Below are positions 1 through 8,121 of a DNA stretch of 64,000 nucleotides, piece by piece. Position numbers and translations under genes: made by a program. The notes under the pieces are model-generated. The model saw only the letters and a list, made by a program, of their open reading frames with translations. It ran no database searches and was not told where the DNA came from. Numbering within the stretch: position 1 is the first letter of the stretch; each line of letters opens with the position of its first letter. This DNA comes from Streptomyces resistomycificus (GTDB taxonomy: Bacteria; Actinomycetota; Actinomycetes; Streptomycetales; Streptomycetaceae), in the NCBI RefSeq assembly GCF_001514265.1, contig NZ_KQ948990.1, forward strand, positions 938,187 through 1,002,186, read 5' to 3'.

Positions 1-248
1 TTCTCCACCACCGGCGTCGACAGGTCCGCGCCCACGTCGAACAGGTCGTTCTGCACACGGGTGAGGACCTGGACGATCTCGTCGTCCAGCCCGCCCAGCG
101 CGATCGCCGTGCCGAGCACCGCGTTCGCCTCGTTGGCGTCGGCGTACGCGGAGATCCGCGGGTCGGTCTTGGCGACCCGGCTCATGTCGCCGAGGGCGGT
201 GGTGCCCTGGTCGCCGGTCCTGGTGTAGATGCGCGTCAGATTGACCAT
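1..248 (-). CDS. ATP:cob(I)alamin adenosyltransferase, PduO type (partial)
   Basis: Only the first 82 codons lie in the window; the gene runs off the left edge. Translation from ATG at 248 begins MVNLTRIYTRTGDQGTT and continues through a DANEANAVLG segment. The RIYTRTGD-GTT start is the ATP-binding signature of PduO-type adenosyltransferases, which transfer the 5'-deoxyadenosyl group of ATP to cob(I)alamin. The product, adenosylcobalamin, is the cofactor of the mutase encoded at 29.5 kb. The first residues and length to the window edge fit the family (about 190 residues in full). I see no strong ribosome-binding site before the ATG, but the motif leaves little room for another start. Function is firm by family knowledge. 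Confidence 0.88.
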   Translation of the reverse strand, partial: MVNLTRIYTRTGDQGTTALGDMSRVAKTDPRISAYADANEANAVLGTAIALGGLDDEIVQVLTRVQNDLFDVGADLSTPVVE

Positions 249-261
249 GAGGCCAGCGTAA

Positions 262-485
262 TTACGCGCCGGCCGTCCGGAAGACCCGTGTGCCCACTGT
301 CACGGACAGCGCGGTGAGGCCGACGGCCACCAGGACGCCGCAGCAGCAGGGGAGCGGTCGTGTAGGAGCCGACGTACGTCTCCCGCACCGCGTCCACCAG
401 ACAGCGGAACGGCATGAGGTGGGAGAGCACGTCCAGCCAGGCCGGGGCCAGGGTCATCGGCAGCATCAGGCCGGACAGCAGGCAT
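262..485 (-). pseudogene. Remnant of an ABC-2 transporter permease (C-terminal part, frameshifted)
   Basis: Read on the minus strand, a segment LLSGLMLPMTLAPAWL followed by AVRETYVGSYTTAPLLL has the look of the last loop of DrrB-like ABC-2 permeases. It then changes frame near 340-350 and continues as GVLVAVGLTALSVTVGTRVF, ending at TAA 264-262. The second part is a typical final transmembrane helix. No start codon or N-terminal half is present. So the gene has lost its 5' part and also carries a frameshift (one extra base, or two missing). Downstream of its stop lies the adenosyltransferase start. Inference: non-functional relic. It could instead be a sequencing error plus truncation, but the missing 5' half cannot be explained that way. 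Confidence 0.6.
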
Positions 486-515
486 GGACGGCATGTCCAG
501 GACGCGCCGCCGCCG

Positions 516-791
516 CGCTCCCGGCTGTGGAGCCTCCAGCAGGAGATTGGCGACCCCCTGGAGGCCACCCTGCGCGAGGAGACCGGCGCGGACCCCGCCG
601 ACGCCCTGCCGGGTCTGATCACCGGTCAGATCGCCTGGATCCGCCACACCGTCTTCGTCTCCGTCGGCTGTGAGATGGTCTCGAGGTGCAAACCGGACGA
701 AGTGTCACGAGAGGTGCTCGTGCTTCTCGACGACATCGAGGAGCTGTTGGGCGACAGGGTGGTCAACTACGCCGTACGGGGCGAGCAGTGA
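516..791 (+). pseudogene. Remnant of a TetR-family regulator (C-terminal ligand domain only)
   Basis: The plus-strand frame ending at TGA 789-791 reads LWSLQQEIGDPLEATLREETG, then ITGQIAWIRHTVFV, then VLVLLDDIEELLGDRVVNYAV. This resembles the C-terminal ligand-binding half of TetR regulators that accompany DrrAB-like ABC exporters. The N-terminal helix-turn-helix is absent; the in-frame codons upstream of about 516 are unrelated sequence that overlaps the permease relic. No credible ribosome-binding site precedes it. The left neighbour is a permease relic pointing the other way, which is the expected partner in an intact divergent locus. I read this as the other side of a deletion junction. 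Homology is judged by eye only. Confidence 0.55.
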
Positions 792-926
792 GCCGTGCCG
801 GTGTGATGTCCGTCAGATGAGACGTGACGCGCATTACTTACCGGTCACACGGCCCCTCACTGGCGCTAGGGTCCGCCGGAGAGCAGCTAAACAGGGTGTA
901 AGGCGTTTCAAAGGGGAGTCGCAACA

Positions 927-1775
927 GTGGCACGGAAGCTTGCCGTCATCGGCGCCGGCTTGATGGGTTCCGGGATCGCCCAGGTCTCCGCGCAGGCGGG
1001 CTGGGACGTCGTCCTCAGGGACGTCACCGACGAAGCGCTCAAGCGTGGCACCGACGGCATCAAGGCCTCGTACGACAAGTTCGTCGGCAAGGGCAAGCTC
1101 GAGGCGCACGACGCCGACGCCGCCCTCGCCCGGATCACCGCGACCACCGACCTGGACGCCGTCGCCGACGCGGACATCGTCGTCGAGGCCGTCTTCGAGA
1201 AGCTCGAGATCAAGCACGAGATCTTCCGCGCCCTCGACAAGATCGTGCGGCCCGACGCCGTGCTCGCCTCCAACACCTCCGCCATCCCGATCACCAAGAT
1301 CGCGGCGGTGACGGAGCACCCGGAGCGCGTGGTCGGCGCCCACTTCTTCTCCCCGGTCCCGATGATGCAGCTGTGCGAGCTGGTACGCGGCTACAAGACG
1401 AGCGACGAAACCCTCGCCACCACCCGGGAGTTCGCCGAGTCCGTCGGCAAGACCTGCATCGTCGTCAACCGGGACGTCGCCGGGTTCGTGACCACCCGTC
1501 TCATCTCGGCGCTCGTCGTCGAGGCGGCGAAGCTGTACGAGTCGGGCGTGGCCACCGCCGAGGACATCGACCTCGCCTGCAAGCTGGGCTTCGGCCACGC
1601 CATGGGCCCCCTCGCCACGGCGGACCTCACCGGCGTCGACATCCTGCTGCACGCCACCAGCAACATCTACACCGAATCCCAGGACGAGAAGTTCGCCCCT
1701 CCGGAGCTGATGCGCCGGATGGTTGACGCCGGTGACATCGGGCGCAAGAGCGGGCAGGGCTTCTACAAGCACTGA
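927..1775 (+). CDS. 3-hydroxybutyryl-CoA dehydrogenase
   Basis: A 282-residue cytosolic NAD(P)-dependent enzyme that interconverts acetoacetyl-CoA and 3-hydroxybutyryl-CoA. GTG at 927 is preceded by AAGGGGAG at about 911-918. The N-terminus has the Rossmann motif AVIGAGLMGSGIA (residues 6-18). Later come SNTSAIPIT, the catalytic-histidine segment GAHFFSPVPMMQLCE, the helical-domain segment NRDVAGFVTTRL, and a C-terminal DIGRKSGQGFYKH typical of the family. Length is normal for the stand-alone enzyme. It pairs logically with the acetyl-CoA acetyltransferase at 18.3 kb. It is transcribed alone; 135 bp separate it from the TetR relic, and the STAS gene follows after about 150 bp. Exact physiological direction (ethylmalonyl-CoA route or storage) is not visible. 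Confidence 0.92.
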   Translation: MARKLAVIGAGLMGSGIAQVSAQAGWDVVLRDVTDEALKRGTDGIKASYDKFVGKGKLEAHDADAALARITATTDLDAVADADIVVEAVFEKLEIKHEIFRALDKIVRPDAVLASNTSAIPITKIAAVTEHPERVVGAHFFSPVPMMQLCELVRGYKTSDETLATTREFAESVGKTCIVVNRDVAGFVTTRLISALVVEAAKLYESGVATAEDIDLACKLGFGHAMGPLATADLTGVDILLHATSNIYTESQDEKFAPPELMRRMVDAGDIGRKSGQGFYKH

Positions 1776-1926
1776 AACCGCACAGGCCCCTGGGGCATCA
1801 CACCCATGGGTGAATTCGGTATCGGTTCGCTTACAGACGGCAACCTCTGACCGCCCTACGCAGTCAGAGGTTGCATCACCGGCCTTTCACTTCCGCGGAG
1901 CACGAGACGACGCACGGGGAGCGCAT

Positions 1927-2250
1927 ATGTTCATCAGGGGCGACCACGTCGAGCTGGTCGTCGGGGGCCGCCTCGACGTCCGCAGCGCGGCGGACGCCCG
2001 TACGGTCCTGCACTCGGCCGTCGACGACGGAGTCGGCGACCTCGTGCTCGACCTGTCCGAGCTCGACTCCTGGGACGCCACCGGCCTCGGGGTGATCATG
2101 GGAGCCCACCGGCGGGCCGGCCGCTGCGGCCGACGGCTCGTGCTGCGCGGCGTACCGCCGCAGATGCAGCGCCTGCTGGTCGCCACCCGGCTGCACCGGA
2201 TCCTGGCGATCGAGGGCGGTATCGGGGTGGAGTCACTGCCCCGGGTGTGA
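1927..2250 (+). CDS. STAS-domain anti-sigma factor antagonist
   Basis: A single STAS domain of 107 residues. ATG at 1927 has GGGGAG just upstream at 1917-1922, so the longer open frame starting at 1723 is not needed. The fold core is seen as HVELVVGGRLDVRSAADAR, DLVLDLSELDSWDATGLGVIMGAHRRA. In SpoIIAA-type antagonists the residue before Gly in this loop is a Ser/Thr phosphorylated by a cognate anti-sigma kinase; here it is Thr52 (DATG). The unphosphorylated form would bind an anti-sigma factor and free its sigma. No kinase or sigma gene is adjacent, so the partner is unknown. The gene precedes the large ATPase at 2.5 kb but has 256 bp between, so co-transcription is unproven. Confidence 0.82.
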   Translation: MFIRGDHVELVVGGRLDVRSAADARTVLHSAVDDGVGDLVLDLSELDSWDATGLGVIMGAHRRAGRCGRRLVLRGVPPQMQRLLVATRLHRILAIEGGIGVESLPRV

Positions 2251-2506
2251 CACCCGGCACGGGTGGGGCGCGGGCAGTCGGGCGTTCCGTTCGCGAAGCA
2301 CACGACGCGCGCAATCCTCACGAAGCTGTGACGTCTCGGACGGGTCGGGGCCCCGGGCTGTCGTAGATACTGTGCAAAGGTTTAGGGTTCGGTCGCCCGC
2401 TGCTGACAACCCTCGAGCGGGCCCGGACCAGAAGCGACAGCGCGGTGTGCAACAGGCCGGGAGGGGCCGGAGCTGGCACACGAACGCTTTTGGGGGGCTT
2501 GAACCT

Positions 2507-5050
2507 ATGGACCCGAACAACCGGGAGCCCGGGGAGTACGGCCACGACGGTGACGGTCATGCGCCGCGCCCGCGCCCGCCCAGGGACTCCCTCACATCGG
2601 ACTTCGGACAGCAGGCGCCCGCACTCGCCCGCACCGTGCAGCTCGTCGCGGGCGACTTCCTGCTCACCGTGAACCCCGTCGACGGCAGCGAGATCGAGGT
2701 GTGCCCTCCGGGCGAGCGCCCCGCCCGTCCCGAGAAGCTCGGCGCGGCCGAACGGGCGGAGATCGCCCGGGCGGCCAGACCGCCGGTCCCGCCCGGCCCG
2801 AACCGCCCCGAGCTGCCGCTCCTGGCCCGCCAGGAGGAGCGCGAGCGGCTGGTACGCCTGCTCGCCCGGGGCCGCTCCGTACGCCTCACCGGCCCGGCCG
2901 GATCCGGCCGAACCAGCCTCCTCGACGTGGTGGCCGGGGACTGCGCGGACCTCGCCCCCGACGGCGTGATCCACCTCAACGGCTTCCACCGCACCGCCGA
3001 CGACCTGCTGTACGACCTGTTCTACGCCGTCCACAACGCGCCGCTGCACCGCCCGGACCGGGACGAGCTGCTCTCCCACGTCCGTGAGATCGGCGCGGTC
3101 GTCGTCCTGGACGACGTCGAGTTCGGCGGCACCGCCCTCGACGAGCTGCTGGACGCCACGCCCGAGTGCGCCTTCCTCGTCGCGGCCACACCCGACGTTC
3201 CCGCCCCGTCCGCCGACTCCGCCCTCGAGGAGGTCTTCCTCGGCGGCCTGGAGCGCGCCGACGGCGTGGAGCTCCTGGAGCGAGCCGTCGGCCGGGTCCT
3301 GACGGAGGAGGAAGCCAACTGGGCCGGCGACCTCTGGTTCGAGTCCGAGGGCCTTCCCCTGCGGTTCGTCCAGGCCGGGGCGCTGCTGCGGCAGCGCGAC
3401 CGCCGGCGGGCCGGCACCAGCGCCGTCGACGAGTTCGGTGTCTTCGCGGACGCCGTGCCGGCCGACGCGGCCTTCGACCACCCGGTCGACCCGGACGACG
3501 GCGAGAGCCTGCCGCTGCCCGCGCTCGGTGAGGCCGCCGCGCCCGCCCCGCTGCTCGCCTCCCGGCTCAGCGACTCGGCCCGCGCCACCCTGCGCTTCGC
3601 CGTCGCGCTCGGCGGCGAGGTGCCGCACCAGGCGCACCTGCCCGCCCTGGTCGGCGACACCCACGCGGACGCCGCCCTGGGTGAGCTGGCCTCCTGCGGC
3701 CTGGTGACCCCGGTCGGCTCCCGCTACCGCCTCGCGGCCGGCGTCCAGACCCAGCTGGAGGCGGCCGGCTACGGCGACGGCATCGAGGCCCGCGCCCTGG
3801 CCGCCGCCCAGCACTACGCCTGGTGGGCCGGCCACCCCTCGGTCACCCCGGAGCGGGTGTGCGCCGAGGCGGACGCCCTGCTCGCCGCCCTCGGGCTGCT
3901 GGGGCCGGGCACGACACCGCCCGCAGAGGACGAGGAGAGCCCCACCGTGCAGCTGGCCCGCACGGCGGCGCCGGCGTTCGCCGCGGGCGGGCACTGGGGT
4001 GCCTGGGAGCGGGCCCTGCGCTCCGGGGCGGAGGCCTCCCGGCTCGCCGGGGACGTCTCCGAACAGGCCTACTTCCACCACGAGCTGGGCATCCTCGCGC
4101 TCTGCGGCGGTCAGCTCGACCGGGCCCGCGCCGAGCTGGAGGCCTCCATCGGCCTGCGCGGCGCCCTCGCCGACAAGCGCGGCACCGTCGCGGGCCGCCG
4201 CGCCCTGGCCCTCGTCTCCGACCGCTCGGGCACCGTGGCCGGCCTCGGCACCCTCGCCGCGACGGCGGGGGAGGAGGTGCCGGACGCCCGGTACGAGGAG
4301 TCGCAGTCGCCCCCCGGCGGCGTCCCGGTGGCGTTCCCCCAGCTCCAGCGGCCCGCCGACAGCTCCACGCTGGTGACCTATCAGACGGCGTCCCCGTCGG
4401 GCCCCGGGACGTCGCACAAGGCCCGCGGCGGCCTCAGGGGCCTCGCCCGGCGCAATCTCGTGGCGGCCGGCGCGGGCGCCCTGCTCGTGGCCGTACTCGG
4501 CACCGTTGTGACCCTCGGCGCCACCTCCGACAACGACCCCACCAACCCGTCCGACCAGGTCGGCGTCAACCCGTCCGCCAGCCAGGGCCTGAACGACGGC
4601 AGCCTCGGCGCGGACGTCCCGAAGAACGACGACGGCAACGGCGACACCGGCGCGGCCACCAGCCGGCCCACCGACCCCGGCCCGGACGGCACCTACGGCA
4701 CGTCCGACGACCCGACGCCGACAGGCCCGGCCGAACCCTCCGACGACCCGAGCGGCACCCAGGGGCCGAGCAGTGGTACGTCGACCTCGCCGAAGCCGTC
4801 GGCCACGAAGCCGTCGACGTCGCCCAAGCCCTCGCAGACCTCGACCACGAAACCGCCGACGACGTCGACGAGCCCGACCCCGACGCCGACACCCACCGAG
4901 ACCGAGCCGCCCACCCCGACGGACGACCCGACCCCGACGACCTCCGACTCGGCCGGCGGACCGGCCTCTTCCCCGGTGCAGACCACCAGCTCCGCCGCCC
5001 CGGCGACCAGCGAGGCCGGCTCGCCGAGCGGTGCACAGCCGGTGATCTGA
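2507..5050 (+). CDS. Membrane-anchored P-loop ATPase with Ser/Thr/Pro-rich tail
   Basis: An 847-residue protein starting at ATG 2507, nine bases after a GGGGGG tract (2492-2497). Residues 129-137 (GPAGSGRTS) form a Walker A loop, and VVVLDDVEF is a likely Walker B, so the N-terminal 400 residues look like an AAA/NB-ARC (STAND-type) NTPase. A helical middle follows, with a TPR-like stretch (YFHHELGILALCGGQLDRARAEL). One hydrophobic segment (about 649-672, LVAAGAGALLVAVLG) would span the membrane. The last 174 residues are rich in Thr, Ser, Pro and Asp and should lie outside the cell. Substrate and partners are unknown. It resembles conserved streptomycete ATP/GTP-binding proteins by recall. 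A strong hairpin follows the stop. Confidence 0.75.
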   Translation: MDPNNREPGEYGHDGDGHAPRPRPPRDSLTSDFGQQAPALARTVQLVAGDFLLTVNPVDGSEIEVCPPGERPARPEKLGAAERAEIARAARPPVPPGPNRPELPLLARQEERERLVRLLARGRSVRLTGPAGSGRTSLLDVVAGDCADLAPDGVIHLNGFHRTADDLLYDLFYAVHNAPLHRPDRDELLSHVREIGAVVVLDDVEFGGTALDELLDATPECAFLVAATPDVPAPSADSALEEVFLGGLERADGVELLERAVGRVLTEEEANWAGDLWFESEGLPLRFVQAGALLRQRDRRRAGTSAVDEFGVFADAVPADAAFDHPVDPDDGESLPLPALGEAAAPAPLLASRLSDSARATLRFAVALGGEVPHQAHLPALVGDTHADAALGELASCGLVTPVGSRYRLAAGVQTQLEAAGYGDGIEARALAAAQHYAWWAGHPSVTPERVCAEADALLAALGLLGPGTTPPAEDEESPTVQLARTAAPAFAAGGHWGAWERALRSGAEASRLAGDVSEQAYFHHELGILALCGGQLDRARAELEASIGLRGALADKRGTVAGRRALALVSDRSGTVAGLGTLAATAGEEVPDARYEESQSPPGGVPVAFPQLQRPADSSTLVTYQTASPSGPGTSHKARGGLRGLARRNLVAAGAGALLVAVLGTVVTLGATSDNDPTNPSDQVGVNPSASQGLNDGSLGADVPKNDDGNGDTGAATSRPTDPGPDGTYGTSDDPTPTGPAEPSDDPSGTQGPSSGTSTSPKPSATKPSTSPKPSQTSTTKPPTTSTSPTPTPTPTETEPPTPTDDPTPTTSDSAGGPASSPVQTTSSAAPATSEAGSPSGAQPVI

Positions 5051-5074
5051 ACGCCCCTGCGGAAGTGACGCGGA

Positions 5075-5106
5075 AGGGCCCGGTCCGAACGGTCGGACCG
5101 GGCCCT
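5075..5106. terminator. Bidirectional hairpin terminator
   Basis: A perfect 14 bp stem (AGGGCCCGGTCCGA at 5075-5088, its complement at 5093-5106) with a four-base loop. It lies between two convergent genes, 25 bp after the ATPase stop and 18 bp from the nucS stop, so it can serve both. There is no T tract, which is usual in Streptomyces. Confidence 0.8.
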
Positions 5107-5123
5107 CGCGCGTCGTGGTGACG

Positions 5124-5795
5124 TCAGAACAACCGCAGCTTGTCGTCCTCGATGCCCCGCATCGCGTTGTAGTCGAGGACCGTGCAGCCGATGCCGCGGT
5201 CCGTGGCGAGGACGCGGGCCTGCGGCTTGATCTCCTGGGCGGCGAACACACCGCGCACCGGGGCGAGATGGGGATCGCGGTTCAACAGCTCCAGGTAACG
5301 GGTGAGTTGCTCGACACCGTCGATCTCGCCGCGCCGCTTGATCTCGACCGCGACGGTCTGCCCTTCGGCGTCACGGCACAGGATGTCGACCGGCCCGATC
5401 GCCGTCATGTACTCGCGGCGGATGAGCGTGTAGCCCTCGCCGAGGGTCTCGATGCGGTCGGCGAGGAGCTCCTGAAGGTGTGCTTCCACGCCGTCCTTGA
5501 TCAGGCCCGGGTCCACGCCCAGTTCGTGCGAGGAGTCGTGGAGAACTTCCTCCATCGTGATGATGAGCTTCTCGCCCGCCTTGTTGATGACGGTCCAGAC
5601 GCCCTCATCCTCGCCGGAGCCCTCCTTCAGCGTGCAGGGCGGCGACATCCAGTTCAGGGGCTTGTAGGCCCGGTCGTCCGCGTGGATGGAGACGCTGCCG
5701 TCCGCCTTCACGAGGATCAGCCGGGGGGCCGAGGGGAGATGGGCGGTGAGCCGGCCCGCGTAGTCGACGGAGCATCGGGCGATGACGAGACGCAT
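5124..5795 (-). CDS. nucS: Mismatch-specific endonuclease NucS (EndoMS)
   Basis: A 223-residue protein starting [16 protein letters not shown] at ATG 5795. NucS/EndoMS replaces MutS-MutL in most Actinobacteria by cutting both strands at mismatches. The N-terminal beta-sandwich carries the conserved SVDYAGRL and [13 protein letters not shown] segments. The C-terminal RecB-like nuclease domain has GPVDILCRD followed by AVEIKRRG, giving the catalytic Asp and Glu-X-Lys, then [12 protein letters not shown]. The protein ends DDKLRLF, which fits the C-terminal beta-clamp-binding tail known for this family. Length matches mycobacterial and streptomycete NucS. It is convergent with the ATPase gene and divergent from the small gene at 6.0 kb. 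By recall this is SCO5388 in S. coelicolor. Confidence 0.93.
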   Translation of the reverse strand: MRLVIARCSVDYAGRLTAHLPSAPRLILVKADGSVSIHADDRAYKPLNWMSPPCTLKEGSGEDEGVWTVINKAGEKLIITMEEVLHDSSHELGVDPGLIKDGVEAHLQELLADRIETLGEGYTLIRREYMTAIGPVDILCRDAEGQTVAVEIKRRGEIDGVEQLTRYLELLNRDPHLAPVRGVFAAQEIKPQARVLATDRGIGCTVLDYNAMRGIEDDKLRLF

Positions 5796-6041
5796 GGTCG
5801 GCAACGCTACTCGACGGGCAGAGGTGCACGCGATTCGGCCCGGAAAACCCCTGTTCGGTTGTGGCCGATTGTGTGCCTAATGAGGCCTGGCTATGTACGC
5901 ATTCTCCTGGTGCCGTCACCGTCCGTTGCTTACCGTAGTAAACGGGAGGTCGCGAGTTGTGCACGCAGCGTGTTCGGTATCGCGAACTCCCTTTTCTGTC
6001 CGGCAACCCCTGACGACGTCGGGGGTGCGAGAGGAGAACCC

Positions 6042-6434
6042 ATGTCGCTCGACGTCTCACCGGCCCTACTCGAACAGGCCGAGCGAGGCGAGGTCGACGA
6101 AGCTGCCTTCGTCGACTGCGTCCGGACCTCCCTGCCCTACGCATGGGAGATGGTCAGCTCCCTGGTGGCCCAGCTGAAGGTCGACGGCGGTCAGTTCGCC
6201 GACAACCAGACGCCCCCGCCGGACGAGCAGGCACGCGGTCAGCTGCTGCGTGCGCTTGCGAGTGACGCGATACGCGGCGCGCTGCAGCGGCACTTCGGGG
6301 TACGGCTGGCATTCCAGAACTGCCACCGGCTCGCGGTGTTCCCGTTGGACTCCTCCGTCGACGAGACGCTCGCCCGCTTCACCTCGGCACGCAACCAGCT
6401 GCTGAACCAGTCCCCGGAGCTGCGGGACTGCTGA
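6042..6434 (+). CDS. Conserved actinobacterial small protein (SCO5389 family)
   Basis: A 130-residue soluble protein from ATG 6042, preceded by GAGAGGAG at 6030-6036. It begins MSLDVSPALLEQAERGEVDEAAFVDCVRTSLPYAW and ends in NQLLNQSPELRDC. There is no signal peptide, membrane segment or known catalytic motif; it should be mostly helical and acidic. I recall it as a family named after S. coelicolor SCO5389, restricted to actinobacteria, with no known function. Its upstream neighbour nucS is divergent across 246 bp of intergenic sequence, in which I see no clear promoter. A hairpin after the stop separates it from the convergent oxidoreductase gene. Confidence 0.78.
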   Translation: MSLDVSPALLEQAERGEVDEAAFVDCVRTSLPYAWEMVSSLVAQLKVDGGQFADNQTPPPDEQARGQLLRALASDAIRGALQRHFGVRLAFQNCHRLAVFPLDSSVDETLARFTSARNQLLNQSPELRDC

Positions 6435-6449
6435 GGCGGTGAGCCGCTT

Positions 6450-6497
6450 GCTTGCCGCTCCGTACGCGGGAGGTGCATCAGTACCGGGGCGGCAAGC
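6450..6497. terminator. Bidirectional terminator between convergent genes
   Basis: Inverted repeat GCTTGCCGC (6450-6458) and GCGGCAAGC (6489-6497), with inner GTAC/GTAC pairing possible. It lies in the 83 bp between the stop codons of two convergent genes. Confidence 0.6.
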
Positions 6498-6517
6498 TCC
6501 CTGCCGGACAGGGCCGT

Positions 6518-7546
6518 TCAGCCGAGATGCGGGAGGACCTCGGTGCCCAGCCGCCGGATGTTCTCCTCGGTGGCCGCCAGATCCCCCGAGCCCTCCGTGA
6601 GCAGGGCGAAGCGGGAGACGCCGGTCCGCTCGCTGGTCGCGGCGAGGCGGTCGGCGCACAGCCGCGGGGGTCCCACCGGGTGCAGTCCGCAGAGCAGTTC
6701 GGTGTACGCCAGCGGGTCGCGCATCCGGCGTTCCCGGCCGTCCACCGTGACGTGGGCGCCGAGCCCCTGCTTCAGCCAGCCAGGCATGGCCTTCGTCAGC
6801 GTCTCCACCGCGTCCGTACGCCGGTCCGCGATCTGGCAGACCCCGGCCGACACATGGCCGGCGTCGAGGACCTGCTCCGGCGGATGCCCGGCCGCGCGCG
6901 CGAGGCGCCGCCACAGGGCGACCATCTCGGCCTTCTCCTCGTCCCCGACATGCATCCCGAGCAGCATCGGCAGCCCGCGCTCGGCGGCCAGCCGCACACT
7001 CTGCGGGGAGGTGCAGGCGACGACGACCTCGGGGCCCGCGGTCTCCGTCAGCGACTCGGACGGCCGTGGCACGACGGGGACTTCACGGAAGGTGAAGCGC
7101 TCGCCGGAGGCCGCGACCGAGGGCTCGCGCAGCCAGCGCACCAGCAGATCGAGTGATTCCGGGTACCCCGTCTCGTACGCCTCCAGACCCGAGCCGAACA
7201 CCTCCAGGTCGACCCACGGGCCGCCGCGCCCCACGCCCAGCGAGAAGCGTCCGCCGCTCGTCATGTGCAGCAGCGCGGCCTGTTCGCCGAGCGCCACCGG
7301 GTGGGTGGTGGGCAGTACGCTCACGGCGGTGCCGACCCGGATCCGGCGGGTGCGGCCCAGCAGCAACGCGGCCAGGGTGATCGCCGAGGGACACGTGCCG
7401 TACGGCACGAAGTGGTGCTCGGCCAGCCAGACCGCGTCCAGCCCGGCCTCCTCGGCCACCTCGGCCGAGCGGACCGCGCGGTGCAGCGCCTCCCCCTGGC
7501 CCTGCCCCGGGAACTGGGCCGCCAACACGAAACTACCTACGTGCAT
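6518..7546 (-). CDS. LLM-class flavin-dependent oxidoreductase (luciferase-like)
   Basis: A 342-residue predicted TIM-barrel monooxygenase using reduced flavin (FMN or F420). ATG 7546 follows AGGAAGAG at good spacing, so the longer frame to 7714 is not needed. Family marks are MHVGSFVLAAQFPGQ, GLDAVWLAEHHF, RIRVGTAVSVLPTTHPVALGEQAALL, GGRFSLGVGRGG and a late ADRLAA segment. Substrate cannot be read from sequence. In actinobacteria this superfamily includes both bacterial luciferase-like and F420-dependent enzymes. The gene stands alone, divergent from the small zinc-binding protein gene at 7.8 kb. Confidence 0.85.
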   Translation of the reverse strand: MHVGSFVLAAQFPGQGQGEALHRAVRSAEVAEEAGLDAVWLAEHHFVPYGTCPSAITLAALLLGRTRRIRVGTAVSVLPTTHPVALGEQAALLHMTSGGRFSLGVGRGGPWVDLEVFGSGLEAYETGYPESLDLLVRWLREPSVAASGERFTFREVPVVPRPSESLTETAGPEVVVACTSPQSVRLAAERGLPMLLGMHVGDEEKAEMVALWRRLARAAGHPPEQVLDAGHVSAGVCQIADRRTDAVETLTKAMPGWLKQGLGAHVTVDGRERRMRDPLAYTELLCGLHPVGPPRLCADRLAATSERTGVSRFALLTEGSGDLAATEENIRRLGTEVLPHLG

Positions 7547-7768
7547 CGCTCTTCCTGCTTCCTTGGCTCCGACGCGGAGCTCCCCCACCCGGCATAACCG
7601 TCTGACACGTGCCGAGGACACGGCCTGGCGAAGGGATTTGCGGATTGTCTGCAGAATGGGTCGCAGGGGAGGGGGACTTGTGGGGGTTGGTGCCCTACGC
7701 GTACCCCTGTCCACGCCGCGTAGGCTGGACGCGGCCCGTGCTTCCTGTATAGCCCCGTGAGGTGTCCC

Positions 7769-8110
7769 GTGTCCCCGCGTCGCAACCGACCCAAGGGAGC
7801 TGGTTCGTCAGGCTCGTCCGGCCGGAGCGCCGAGGACGACCGTTCCGGCCGCTACGGCGGCTTCCAGTCCGCCGAGGACTGGCGGGGCGACCAGTGGAAC
7901 GTGCGTCATGTGGCAGGGGCGAGCGCCCAGGGCAAGGCGTACCGCTGCCCGGGCTGCGAGCAGCTGATCCCGGACGGCGTCCCGCACGTGGTGGCCTGGC
8001 CCGACCACGCGGGCGTCGACGACCGCCGCCACTGGCACAAGGCGTGCTGGAACGCGAAGGACCGCCGCACCACGCGGGTGCAGCGGTCCCGTAACGCGCC
8101 GAGGTTCTGA
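7769..8110 (+). CDS. Small putative zinc-binding protein
   Basis: A 113-residue protein starting at GTG 7769 (VSPRRNRPKGAG), with GTGAGG upstream. The N-terminal half is basic and disordered (SSGSSGRSAEDDRSG). The C-terminal half has YRCPGCEQLIPDG, then PHVV, then RRHWHKACW. The Cys-X2-Cys plus His/His-X3-Cys arrangement suggests a single zinc site. It is conserved in streptomycetes by recall, where it is often mislabelled ATP/GTP-binding. No function is known. Its stop is only 11 bp from the stop of the convergent ABC permease gene, leaving no room for a separate terminator. Confidence 0.75.
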   Translation: MSPRRNRPKGAGSSGSSGRSAEDDRSGRYGGFQSAEDWRGDQWNVRHVAGASAQGKAYRCPGCEQLIPDGVPHVVAWPDHAGVDDRRHWHKACWNAKDRRTTRVQRSRNAPRF

Positions 8111-8121
8111 GGAGCGGGGGC

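Noticed and set aside
836..872. Promoter before 3-hydroxybutyryl-CoA dehydrogenase (TAGGGT at 867-872)
   Set aside because: No acceptable -35 at 16-18 bp (GTCACA only), so I do not annotate it.
2318..5251. A 977-codon open frame on the strand opposite the large ATPase gene
   Set aside because: Its composition (Gly/Arg/Val-rich, no domain) is the mirror of GC-biased codons in the real gene, which has a P-loop, membrane helix and ribosome-binding site.
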